From NCBI RefSeq assembly GCF_001766235.1, contig NZ_CP015164.1, positions 1,721,501-1,785,500 on the forward strand: a stretch of DNA of 64,000 nucleotides, in the 5' to 3' direction. The DNA is from Acetobacter ascendens. GTDB lineage: Bacteria; Pseudomonadota; Alphaproteobacteria; Acetobacterales; Acetobacteraceae. Of this stretch, positions 18,686-27,338 are shown piece after piece. The number at the start of each line of letters is the position of its first letter. Position 1 is the stretch's first letter. Both the position numbers and the translations under genes were made by a program. Under the pieces are notes generated by a model, which had not been told where the DNA came from, made no database searches, and saw only the letters and a program-made list of their open reading frames with translations.

Positions 18686-19030
18686 TTTGACGTCCGCTTC
18701 CGGCAACGCAGATTGCCGAGCCCTACGTCCGACATGAGGGCGTAAACAGAACATCCGGTATCGAAAGGAAAATAGAGAAACCGGACATTGTAAAAAACGA
18801 TCCCGGACGTTTGTCCGCCTGTGCGGCATAGAAACGGGCCATGCTATTGTGCCGGACAGGAGGGTAGCGGTCGTTCGCTTATTGGCGGGTTCGTCCCCGT
18901 TAAAAAACGTGGTCCATGGAACTGTGCGAACTTGAGAATGGTGACACCGCCTTGCGGTGATCCCGGTTAGGAAGATGATTGATAGGCATGTTCCACACCC
19001 TCCTCCAGCACACTGTGTGGAGATGTTACG
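18686..19030 (+). ncRNA. Candidate bridge-RNA region of the IS110 element
   Basis: This 345-base gap upstream of an IS110-group transposase has no gene. It contains several hairpins, including CACCGC-CTT-GCGGTG at 18945-18959 and CCACAC...GTGTGG at 18993-19020, the latter ending just before the transposase start. IS110-group elements encode a guide (bridge) RNA in their long left non-coding end; the position, length and structure fit, but the loops that would guide target and donor were not resolved. Confidence 0.4.
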
Positions 19031-20398
19031 ATGCCTCGAAAATCTGCAAAAGCGTCCTTTGATCTCACACGCCATATTCAGGGAGCCGCTGCGATTGATA
19101 TTGGATCACGGATGCATATGGCGGCGGTGTCCCCTGAGGCTGCGAAGGACCCAATCCAGTCCTTTGGCACATTTACGTCCGACCTGCATGCGTTGGCTGA
19201 GTGGTTCAAAGAATGCAAAGTCACCAGTGTCGCCATGGAATCTACAGGCGTCTACTGGATCCCGGTTTATGAAATCCTTGAGCAGCATGGTTTCGACGTC
19301 ATTCTGGTGAACGCGCGCTACGCCAAGAATGTACCCGGTCGCAAGACGGACGTGAGCGATGCCGGATGGCTCCAGCAACTTCATTCCTATGGCTTGCTGC
19401 GTGGAAGCTTTCGGCCTCAGGCCGATATTGCCGCATTGCGGGCTTACTTGCGTCAACGTGAACGTCTGGTCGAGTATGCTGCGGGACATATCCAGCACAT
19501 GCAGAAAGCCCTGATGGAAATGAATCTGCAACTCCATCACGTCGTCTCCGATATCACTGGCGTCACAGGCATGCAGATTATCCGGGCAATTGTCGGCGGT
19601 GAACGTGATCCAGAGACGCTGGCCGCTAAGCGCGACGTCAGATGCCGCTCATCGGCAGAAGTGATATCGGCAGCTCTGATGGGCAATTATAGAGATGAAC
19701 ATGTGTTCGCTCTGACGCAGGCCCTGGAGCTCTATGATATTTATCAGGAACGGATCATGGCCTGTGATCGCCGCATGGAAGGCCTGCTACTGCTTTTGAG
19801 CCACGGCAGTGCAAAGCCTGCAGCAGACCTCCCAAAGCCTCGGATCAAGACAAAGCAGGTGAGTGCTCCGTCCTTCGACGTACGAGGCATTCTGTATCGC
19901 TTGCTGGGCGTGGATCTCACGCAGATCCATGGCATCGGTGTGTCCTTGGCCCTCAAGCTTGTGGCAGAATGCGGCACAGATCTCCGCGCCTGGCCAAGTG
20001 CAAAACATTTCACGTCCTGGCTCTGCCTCGCTCCGGGGAACAAGATTTCCGGTGGCAAGCTTCTTTCATCTCGCACACGCCGATCCTCAAGCCGGGCCGC
20101 AGCACTACTACGTCTGGCTGCCACGACGCTCGGGCGAAGCGATACTGCGTTGGGGACTTTTTACAGACGCCTGTCAGCGCGGGTCGGGAAAGCAAAGGCT
20201 GTGACCGCCACGGCCCGGAAAATAGCAGTTCTGTTTTATAATACCCTCAGATACGGCATGGTTTATGCCGATCCCGGAGCAGGACATTACGATGAAATCC
20301 ATCGCAAACGTGTCGTCTCCAATCTACACCGACGCGCACAATCGCTGGGGTTTGTCCTGCATCCCATCCCTGTAGCCACCGAACCTGCTGTTTCTTAG
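19031..20398 (+). CDS. IS110-group transposase (DEDD recombinase)
   Basis: The 455-residue protein has the RuvC-like N-terminal domain with GAAAIDIGSRMHMAAV, VAMESTGVYWIPVYE and GRKTDVSDAGWLQQLHSYG, which give the D-E-D-D residues. A helical middle follows, then the C-terminal domain with VDLTQIHGIGVSLALKLVAECG and SWLCLAPGNKISGGKLLSSRTRRSSSRAA, including the catalytic Ser region. Long 5' and very short 3' non-coding DNA (about 50 bases before metR) fits the IS110 subgroup and contrasts with the three IS1111-type copies elsewhere here. Exact ends were not found. Confidence 0.88.
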   Translation: MPRKSAKASFDLTRHIQGAAAIDIGSRMHMAAVSPEAAKDPIQSFGTFTSDLHALAEWFKECKVTSVAMESTGVYWIPVYEILEQHGFDVILVNARYAKNVPGRKTDVSDAGWLQQLHSYGLLRGSFRPQADIAALRAYLRQRERLVEYAAGHIQHMQKALMEMNLQLHHVVSDITGVTGMQIIRAIVGGERDPETLAAKRDVRCRSSAEVISAALMGNYRDEHVFALTQALELYDIYQERIMACDRRMEGLLLLLSHGSAKPAADLPKPRIKTKQVSAPSFDVRGILYRLLGVDLTQIHGIGVSLALKLVAECGTDLRAWPSAKHFTSWLCLAPGNKISGGKLLSSRTRRSSSRAAALLRLAATTLGRSDTALGTFYRRLSARVGKAKAVTATARKIAVLFYNTLRYGMVYADPGAGHYDEIHRKRVVSNLHRRAQSLGFVLHPIPVATEPAVS

Positions 20399-20446
20399 GA
20401 AGCAGAGGCACGAAGACATTCTAAATGTGAATGTCAGAAACAATCC

Positions 20447-21346
20447 TTAACGATCTGAATGAGGTGAAGCGGCGAATTCGATAAAGTCCCGCAGATATTG
20501 AATCTCATCGTCAGTTTCGCGGTGACCAAGAAATATCTGTTTCGCAATGCCTTTTTTACCAAGTTTTACAGGGTAAAGTTCAAAGCGGGAGGCATACTCT
20601 TCCACCAGCCAGCGTGGAAGTGCTGCAACGCCTCTTCCATGGGCCACCATCACCAGCATGATGTCCGTCGTCTCGATCTGCTTTTGCTGCCGTGGACCAA
20701 TCCCGGCTGGTTGCAGAAACTGCGTGTAAATATCAAGCCGTTCTGACGGAACGGGATAGGTAATCAATGTTTCGTCTGCAAGCTGCTCCGGCAACACGAA
20801 CTTTTCTTCACGTAAAGGATGTTCGGGACCAACAGCCAGTACGAGTTCATAATCAAAAACCGGTGTGAACGTCAGGCCGGGTTTGTAAAGCGGATCAGGT
20901 GTGACCAGAATATCAACTTCATTACTGAACAGCGCGCCGATCCCACCAAACTGGAACTTCTGTCGTACATCCACATCAACCTTCGGCCATCTATCCAAAT
21001 AGGGAGCGACCACCTTTAGGAGCCACTGATAGCAGGGGTGGCATTCCATGCCGATGCGTAGTGTACCACGCTCTCCATTTGCGAATTGTTCAAGACGGTT
21101 TTCTGCAAGTTCAAACTGCGGAAGCAGACGGTTCGCCAGTGATAACAGCCATTTCCCTGCCTGGGTGAGCACGAGTGACCGTCCCTCCCGCCGCCATATC
21201 TTTACGTCGAGCTGCTGCTCGATCTTGCGGATAGAATGGCTGAGCGCTGGCTGGGTCAGATTCAGCCGCATCCCGGCGGCCGTCAACGAGCCCTCGCGCG
21301 TGACTTCCCGAATGATTGTCAGATGACTGCGCTCCAGAATACCCAT
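20447..21346 (-). CDS. metR: LysR-type regulator, probable MetR
   Basis: The 299-residue protein starts ERSHLTIIREVTREGSLTAAGMRLNLTQPALSHSIRKIEQQ, the winged helix of MetR-like regulators, with an effector domain containing MECHPCYQWLLKVV, near-diagnostic for MetR, which senses homocysteine. It lies downstream of mesX-mesD on the same strand, so the likely target is methionine synthesis. The gene is intact. The IS110 element ends about 50 bases beyond its stop. Confidence 0.85.
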   Translation of the reverse strand: MGILERSHLTIIREVTREGSLTAAGMRLNLTQPALSHSIRKIEQQLDVKIWRREGRSLVLTQAGKWLLSLANRLLPQFELAENRLEQFANGERGTLRIGMECHPCYQWLLKVVAPYLDRWPKVDVDVRQKFQFGGIGALFSNEVDILVTPDPLYKPGLTFTPVFDYELVLAVGPEHPLREEKFVLPEQLADETLITYPVPSERLDIYTQFLQPAGIGPRQQKQIETTDIMLVMVAHGRGVAALPRWLVEEYASRFELYPVKLGKKGIAKQIFLGHRETDDEIQYLRDFIEFAASPHSDR

Positions 21347-21666
21347 GTCTCGTCCGATAAATGCACAAAATTCATATAATGATAAAAATGTATCATTTCA
21401 GTTCATTTTTATAAACTCTTATCGTGATGCTTCTGCGCGATCCATTCGGATAGTTTCCATAGTTTCGACTGACAACTATCGCTTTCTTCGTTCTGGATTT
21501 AAATACGGCCTCAATCTCCTGCCTGAAGCCTTCAGGAAAAAAGTGGGCGTTGCACCTCTTTCCGACTGCCATGACTGACACACTAAAAAGCAGGCTGTCG
21601 GAAGAGCGCACCGACGTGGTTGTCTCTACGCCTCTTCCACCACCGAAATCCCAATCCAGCGGTCTC
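21347..21666. other. Gap between metR and mesD with a palindromic site
   Basis: This 320-base gap holds no convincing gene. Next to metR lies the palindrome ATGATA-N6-TATCAT (21379-21396), 33 bases before the metR start, with the spacing of a LysR-type T-N11-A box. The octamer ATGATACA within it recurs upstream of mesX at 23850-23857, so MetR may act at both. A short TGAAG/CTTCA inverted repeat near 21522-21535 could be a weak mesD terminator. Confidence 0.5.
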
Positions 21667-22695
21667 TCAGACCGAGAGTTCTTTGCGAACAATTTCCACG
21701 CCTGCGCCTAAGGCATTGAGTTTGCCTCGGGCCACTTCACGCGACAAAGGAGCCATACCGCAGTTGGTGCAGGGATAAAGCTTGTCGGCATCGACAAACT
21801 GAAGTGCCTTTCGCAAGATGTCAGCGACCTTCTCGGGCGTCTCAATGGTATTGGTTGCCACATCAATAGCGCCGACCATGACTTTTTTTCCACGAATGAG
21901 TTCAATCAGATCCATCGGAACGCGGGAGTTCTGACACTCCAGTGAAATCAGATCGATATTGGATTTCTGAAGTCTGGGAAAGATCTCTTCATATTGTCTC
22001 CATTCCTGACCAAGAGTATTTTTCCAGTCAATATTGGCTTTGATGCCATAGCCGTAGCAGATATGGACTGCGGTTTCGCATTTCAGTCCTTCAATAGCTT
22101 TTTCTAATGTTGCGATACCCCAGTCGTTCACCTCATCAAAGAAAACATTGAAGGCGGGTTCATCAAACTGGATGATATCGACGCCTACCGCCTCCAGCTC
22201 TTTGGCTTCCTGATTGAGGATTTTGGCGAAGTCCCAGGCCAGTTTCTCGCGACTTTTATAGTGGCCGTCATAAAGTGTATCGATCATGGTCATAGGGCCA
22301 GGCAGCGCCCACTTGATGGGCTTCTTCGTCAGTGTGCGTAAAAACTTCGCATCCTCGACAAAGACCGGCTTCTCACGCGTCACGGTGCCTACGACTGACG
22401 GCACACTTGCATCGTAGCGGTTGCGAATTTTAACCATCTGACGGTTTTCGAAGTCGACACCACTGAGATGCTCAATAAACGTTGTGACGAAATGCTGACG
22501 TGTCTGCTCACCATCGCTGACGATATCAATTCCGGCACGATCCTGATCGTCCAGGGTCAGACTTAGCGCATCCTGTTTACCCTTGATCAGTTCCTCACCC
22601 TGCAATTTCCAGGGTGACCAGAGCGTCTCGGGTTTGGCAAGCCATGAAGGTTTGGGCAGGCTGCCGGCCGTTGAGGTAGGGAGCAGTGTTTTCAT
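21667..22695 (-). CDS. mesD: Folate-independent methionine synthase, MesD type
   Basis: At 342 residues this is a short MetE-like protein containing only the catalytic barrel. The zinc ligands are visible: HICYGYG near residue 192, the later ECQ segment, and CTNCGMAPLSREVARGK near 315. It lacks the folate-binding N-terminal domain of classic MetE. Its partner upstream is a DUF1852 protein (MesX), which defines the MesD class described by Price and colleagues: methylation of homocysteine independent of folate and of B12, needing MesX and oxygen. The methyl donor is unknown. It begins 27 bases after mesX and is likely cotranscribed. Confidence 0.85.
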   Translation of the reverse strand: MKTLLPTSTAGSLPKPSWLAKPETLWSPWKLQGEELIKGKQDALSLTLDDQDRAGIDIVSDGEQTRQHFVTTFIEHLSGVDFENRQMVKIRNRYDASVPSVVGTVTREKPVFVEDAKFLRTLTKKPIKWALPGPMTMIDTLYDGHYKSREKLAWDFAKILNQEAKELEAVGVDIIQFDEPAFNVFFDEVNDWGIATLEKAIEGLKCETAVHICYGYGIKANIDWKNTLGQEWRQYEEIFPRLQKSNIDLISLECQNSRVPMDLIELIRGKKVMVGAIDVATNTIETPEKVADILRKALQFVDADKLYPCTNCGMAPLSREVARGKLNALGAGVEIVRKELSV

Positions 22696-22722
22696 AAGAG
22701 ATGGCCTTGTGTTTCTGATTGA

Positions 22723-23706
22723 TCAAACGGCGTAACTGGCAGACCACTGCTCAAGAACATCGTGATACGGCTTGATGAAATTCTCTTCCGTATATTTCCC
22801 CTGTGCGGTCGCCAGCTGGCTGCGCTCCTCGCGATCGTAGACAATTCGGGTATTTGAATAGTCCTGATTCTTCAGGCTCGGCTGATAACAATCGGCAGCA
22901 GCAGAATTGGCATTGTAAATTTCAGGACGGTAAACTTTCTGGAAAGACTCCATCGTGCTGATGGTGCTGATAAGCTCAAGAGCGGAGTAATCAGACAGCA
23001 GATCGCCGGAGAAATAGAACGCCAATGGTGCCATGCTATTGGGTGGCATAAAATAGCGAACCTGCATTCCCATTTTTTCAAAATAGTAATCCGTCAGGGA
23101 AAATTCGCGCTGCTGATATTCAATACCCAATACAGGATGCTGATTTTCTGTTCGATGATAGATCCGATTGGTTGAGACACTAAGGCATATGACAGGGGGC
23201 TTCCTGAAATTATTTTTGTACGCCGTGGAATTCACAACGCTCTTAAAAAGATTTCCATGCAAGTTCCCGTAATTATCAGGAACGCTAAATTCTGGCTTAT
23301 CTTTGTTATATTTCGGTAGCAACACGCTGAAGTCATAGTCCCGCACATACGAGGAAAAACTGTTCCCTGCGAGACCATCTATGCGCTTGTTGGCTTTTTT
23401 ATCGACAATCGTCGTGTTCAGAACTTCGATCAGCGGAAAGCTGTCGCTTTTGCCAGAAAAATCGATATCCATGTCGACGGAAATGATTTCAAGCTCGACG
23501 GAATAGCGATCCCTATTGGGGTTATCCCAATGGGCCAGATCATTGAAACGATTGTCAATCATCAGCAGGACATTACGCAGGTTTTCCTGACGGCTTTCCC
23601 CTCTCGCCAGATTGGCGAAATTGGTCGTGAGGCGTGTCTTATCGGATGGATGATAGTTCTCATCAAAGCGAAGTCGATTGATACTGAATGTAAAGTCCTT
23701 AATCAT
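22723..23706 (-). CDS. mesX: DUF1852 protein, MesX
   Basis: The 327-residue protein belongs to DUF1852, renamed MesX after its genetic requirement with MesD in methionine synthesis. Conserved-looking segments include FTFSINRLRFDENYHPSD at the start, YSVELEIISVDMDIDF, GLAGNSFSSYVRDYDFSVLLP and DYSNTRIVYDREERSQ near the end. It has no signal peptide or membrane helix. It may be an oxygenase that supplies the methyl group. It heads the mesX-mesD operon and diverges from a cobalamin riboswitch. Confidence 0.85.
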   Translation of the reverse strand: MIKDFTFSINRLRFDENYHPSDKTRLTTNFANLARGESRQENLRNVLLMIDNRFNDLAHWDNPNRDRYSVELEIISVDMDIDFSGKSDSFPLIEVLNTTIVDKKANKRIDGLAGNSFSSYVRDYDFSVLLPKYNKDKPEFSVPDNYGNLHGNLFKSVVNSTAYKNNFRKPPVICLSVSTNRIYHRTENQHPVLGIEYQQREFSLTDYYFEKMGMQVRYFMPPNSMAPLAFYFSGDLLSDYSALELISTISTMESFQKVYRPEIYNANSAAADCYQPSLKNQDYSNTRIVYDREERSQLATAQGKYTEENFIKPYHDVLEQWSASYAV

Positions 23707-24100
23707 TATGGCTCTGCATCTCTTTTACCACGAAAAACCAGAATTTGATTTATGGGGATTCAAGATGGCCCCAAATTTCGTTTCCAGTTCTCTCAGGTCG
23801 TGGTCATCATCATGTGTGCTGGTAAGCGCGGTGTCTGCTTTATGCCCGAATGATACAGTGAACAAAAATGATTTTATTTCATAAAAACATAAATATCGTT
23901 CATGGGTTGATGGAAGCAAAGCCTTACCCGGAGGAGATAAAGCCAGAGACATTATCAACGGGGCGCTTGTTTTCCGGCGTGTTGGCGAGTCAGACGGATG
24001 TTCTACATGCGAAAAACTGATATCTGCCTTCTGCCCCATCCATGATGTTCCAGCTTGCACGCTGGATGCGTTTGGCGGCATGTTACAGAGGCAAACGCTT

Positions 24101-24306
24101 CAATGGTCCCGCGCAAGCGGGTTAATAGGGAACTCCGTCACGCACTGGTCAGACGACCGTCCAGGCGCGAAGTCGGAGGCTGCTCCCGCAACTGTAGGCG
24201 GTATGCCGCTGGTTCGTTCGCCCTGAACGTGGACCACTGTTCCCATAGGGGACGGGAAGGTTGGAACCAGTTGGCCATGATCCGTGAGCCAGGAGACCTG
24301 CCATTG
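24101..24306 (+). promoter_or_regulatory. Cobalamin (B12) riboswitch
   Basis: The canonical elements appear in order: AATAGGGAACTCCGT near 24124, GCTCCCGCAACTGTAGGCGG at 24182-24201, GGGACGGGAAGG, and the B12 box GAGCCAGGAGACCTGCC at 24286-24302. CAATGG at 24101-24106 pairs with CCATTG at 24301-24306 to close the P1 stem. It is read on the plus strand. No recognisable metE, btuB or cobalamin gene follows, so it looks orphaned. Confidence 0.93.
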
Positions 24307-24354
24307 CTCAGCCACCAACCGTCGGGCGGGATGACCGAAGAGAGGAGAGAATAT

Positions 24355-24483
24355 ATGCCTGTCTGCCTCATGCCTCGGTCGTTCCTGATGAATCAGGCGA
24401 CGGCTCTTTTCAGGCCAGAGTTTTTTACCCCATCATTTGTGGCCGATATACGAATGACGCTTTTGTGCTGCAGACAGCATTGA
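24355..24483 (+). CDS. Short ORF after the riboswitch, possible leader or remnant
   Basis: A 42-codon frame begins at an ATG behind a good GAGAGGAGAG site, 49 bases after the riboswitch. The product (MPVCLMPRSFLMNQATALF...) resembles nothing I know. A CCTGAT-GA-ATCAGG hairpin at 24384-24397 lies inside it and could belong to the riboswitch switching region. It may be a remnant of the original target gene. Confidence 0.3.
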   Translation: MPVCLMPRSFLMNQATALFRPEFFTPSFVADIRMTLLCCRQH

Positions 24484-24681
24484 TCCGTTAGAAACTTGAG
24501 ATTCAGTCACCGGACAATGACCCATTCTGTCCGGTATTGGTAACGGGTACACTTGCTCAGAGAAACTGTGAGAGACGGCACAATGCTCCATGTCGGGGTG
24601 TTGCTTCGTTTCGCTTTGTGCTGAGCCAGTTGAAATGCCGAGGCAATGGAAAACGAGCTTCACTAAATTTCAGACCATTCA

Positions 24682-25473
24682 GTGTGCGCGGCACAGATCG
24701 ATTTAAGACGAGTCAGAACCAATCCGGACTTCTGGTATCCTGTCGCCTGGTCCCGTGAATTGGGACGGGAAAAGGCAATCGATGTCCGGTTTGCAGGACG
24801 GCATATCGTCGTCGTGCGTCCCAAAAGCGGTGTGCCTTACGCTCTGGATGGCCTGTGCGCCCATCGGCAGGTTCTGCTCGCCAAAGGAGAGGTCCATGGT
24901 GATCTTCTAAGCTGTATCGCTCATGGTTTGAAATATAACCGAGACGGACAATGTGTTTCGCCCAATGTTTCTGCCGAAGCGCAATGTCTGCGTCTCAGGA
25001 CCTGGGCCTGCCGGGAAAAAGATGGGCTCATTTTTGTTTTTATGGGGGATCAGTCTCTTGCGGACAAAACCCCATTCCCTGACTTTCCAAGGGTGAGAGA
25101 CAGACGTTACCGCACGCGGCGCTTCCGCCAGGTGGTGAACTGTCATTACAGTTTCATGCATGAAAACCTGATGGATATGAATCACCAGGTTCTGCATAGC
25201 CGACTTGTCGGCAAAATGAAGCCACGGTTTCTGGGAATGGATCACGGAGATGATTTTGTTGAGGCCCGTTAAACGTTTGCACGAACGGGCGGCAAGCAGC
25301 CTTTGAGTGAGGCGCTGATTTACGGCCAGAGACGCCGTGATGGTCGGGATTTTGCCTATCGGGACGTCATGACCATCAGGACACAATATCCCTATCAGAG
25401 CCTGCGTATTGAAACGCAAGGGATTGAGGATCCCGTGATGGAGTTGTGGATCTGTATGGTAATCCCCCCATAA
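24682..25473 (+). pseudogene. Rieske non-heme iron oxygenase, nonsense codon and 3' truncation
   Basis: The N-terminal Rieske domain shows CAHRQVLLAKGEVHGDLLSCIAHG (two Cys-x-His pairs) around residues 55-80, and the catalytic domain begins with the iron site DMNHQVLH near 168. An in-frame TAA at 25270-25272 interrupts it at codon 197; reading continues in the same frame (TFARTGGKQPLSEALIYGQRR...) until an IS3-type end near 25460. The start is a GTG without a clear ribosome site, so the true start may lie upstream. Substrate unknown. Confidence 0.8.
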
Positions 25474-25681
25474 AAAGAGTGACTTTTGAATGAGAATTTT
25501 CTCAGCGTAAGAATTGAGGAGATTCTGATGAAGAGTGATCGCTTTACTGACGCCCAGATCATGGGTGTGATCCGCCAGGCTGAGGGCGGTGTCCCGGTTC
25601 CTGACCTGTGCCGGGAGCATGGGATTAGCAACGCCACGTTTTACCGGTGGCGCGCGAAATATGGCGGCATGGATGCTTCGA
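25459..25681 (+). mobile_element. IS3-family remnant (left end and orfA start)
   Basis: A left-end-like sequence (TGGTAATCCCCCCATAAA) precedes an orfA starting at 25528 with MKSDRFTDAQIMGVIRQAEGG and HGISNATFYRWRAKYGGMDAS, the IS3/IS407-type helix-turn-helix. IS1380 interrupts it at the TCGA ending at 25681, after 51 codons. orfB and the right end are absent from the window. Confidence 0.8.
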
Positions 25682-27338
25682 CGCGGAAATCTCACGGAAG
25701 GGTTGTACATCGGGTTAGATTATGAAAAAGTCTATTTTGTGTAAAAGAAATTTTCGTAAGCTATAAGAAAACCCGATGCAGACAGAGTGTAGCGCAGGCG
25801 CGTATGAATTTCCAGCCTCCTATGGACGGCGTGTTGTAGCCCGTTTTGACGGGGGTCGCATGAGTTCGGATGGCGGTGTCATCCTGGTAAAGCAGGTCGA
25901 TGATAGTCTGGGGTTCAGCCGCCGCTTTGCTGCATGTTTTCGCGATGAGCGGCATCCTGCCTTTGTGGAATACCGGGTTGAAGACCTTGTCCGTCAGCGG
26001 ATCATGGGCCTGGCACTGGGCTATGAAGACCTTAATGACCATGACGCTTTACGTCATGATCCTGTCATGGGTCTGGTATCGGGACGTCTGTCAGGAAGCC
26101 GGGCCAACTGTGCGGCACTGGCAGGAAAATCCACGCTGAACCGGCTAGAGCGCAGTGGGCAGCAGGCAGATCGTTACTGCCGCATCATTGCTGATCATGA
26201 GGCCCTGGCTACCCTGTTCGTGACGCTTTTCATGGACCAGCATGAGCGCGCACCCGCCCGGATCGTTCTGGATGTGGATGCCACCGATGACCGTATCCAT
26301 GGCCATCAGGAAGGCCGGGCCTTTCATGGATATTACGGCCATAACTGCTATCTTCCCCTGTATGTCTTCTGCGGGGACCATCTCCTCAGCGCTACCCTGC
26401 GCACGGCAGACAGGGACCCGAGGAAGGAAGCACTGGCAGACATCCGCCGGATCGTGGAGCAGATCAGGAGCCGCTGGCCCCGGGTGCGTATCCTGGTGCG
26501 TGGGGACAGCGGTTTCGCCCGGGACAGTCTGATGACATGGTGCGAAGACAACCACGTTGACTTCCTGTTCGGGCTTGCAGGCAACACCCGCCTGTATGAC
26601 CGGATTGCCTCTTTGTCCGCTGAGGTTCGTGACGAAGCCGCCACGACAGGCAAAGCGGCGCGCGGCTTTGCCTCCTTTGACTGGATCACAAAGGACAGCT
26701 GGACGCGCCGCAGGCGGGTCGTGGCCAAGGCCGAATGGCGCCACGGCAACCGCTATCATCGCTTTATTGTCACCACGCTACCGCAGGGAATGTCCGACCC
26801 CCGCCATCTCTACGAACAGATTTACTGCGCACGCGGGGATATGGAAAACCGCATCAAGGAATGCCAGATGGATCTGTTCTCAGACAGGACCTCGTCCCAC
26901 ACCATCCGGGCCAACCAGCTCCGGCTGTGGTTCTCGGCCGCAGCCTATGTCCTGCTGACCGCTCTGCAAAGACTGGCCCTTGGCCAGACCAGCCTGGAGA
27001 CGGCGACCTGTGGCACCATACGCGCACGACTGCTCAAAATCGCGACACGTGTAACGCTCAGCGTCCGTCGGATTGTCCTGTCCATGCCGGACATGTTCCC
27101 CTGTCAGCATGAATTCGCCCTCGCTCATGCACGATTGCGAAGGCTCCGGCAGGCCATCTGAAGAAACAGACAGTGCACAGACCACATAGCTTCCACCAAC
27201 ACTGCCTTCTCAGGCCGTGACACCCTCACTGCGTTCAGAACCCGCCGCCAGAAGCACAATATCGTCAATATTCCAGATCGGGCTCCTGTGGGATGACTGA
27301 ATTCTACAAAATGACCTGAAATTGCCTCAAGTGTGAGA
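25682..27338 (+). mobile_element. IS1380 copy 1, right tip missing
   Basis: Starts CGCGGAAATCTCAC directly after TCGA (25678-25681). Compared with the complete copy at 46042-47706, it ends eight bases short at GTGTGAGA, where an IS1111-type element begins. The expected full end at 27346 and its TCGA are gone. Confidence 0.92.
25776..27161 (+). CDS. IS1380 transposase, copy 1
   Basis: The 461-residue DDE transposase has ARFDGGRMSSDGGVILVKQVDD at the N-terminus, IVLDVDATDDRIHGHQEG near 165 (first Asp), RVRILVRGDSGFARDSL near 235 and RGDMENRIKECQMDLFSDRTS near 360. It differs from the copy at 46227-47612 at only a few residues (for example Tyr16 versus Cys16, and Glu versus Lys in HLYEQIY). Although the IS has lost one tip, the gene is intact and could act on the other copy. 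Confidence 0.93.
   Translation: MQTECSAGAYEFPASYGRRVVARFDGGRMSSDGGVILVKQVDDSLGFSRRFAACFRDERHPAFVEYRVEDLVRQRIMGLALGYEDLNDHDALRHDPVMGLVSGRLSGSRANCAALAGKSTLNRLERSGQQADRYCRIIADHEALATLFVTLFMDQHERAPARIVLDVDATDDRIHGHQEGRAFHGYYGHNCYLPLYVFCGDHLLSATLRTADRDPRKEALADIRRIVEQIRSRWPRVRILVRGDSGFARDSLMTWCEDNHVDFLFGLAGNTRLYDRIASLSAEVRDEAATTGKAARGFASFDWITKDSWTRRRRVVAKAEWRHGNRYHRFIVTTLPQGMSDPRHLYEQIYCARGDMENRIKECQMDLFSDRTSSHTIRANQLRLWFSAAAYVLLTALQRLALGQTSLETATCGTIRARLLKIATRVTLSVRRIVLSMPDMFPCQHEFALAHARLRRLRQAI

Noticed and set aside
21393-21692. 99-codon minus-strand frame between mesD and metR
   Set aside because: Runs out of the mesD end and lies in a low-complexity promoter region; no family features.
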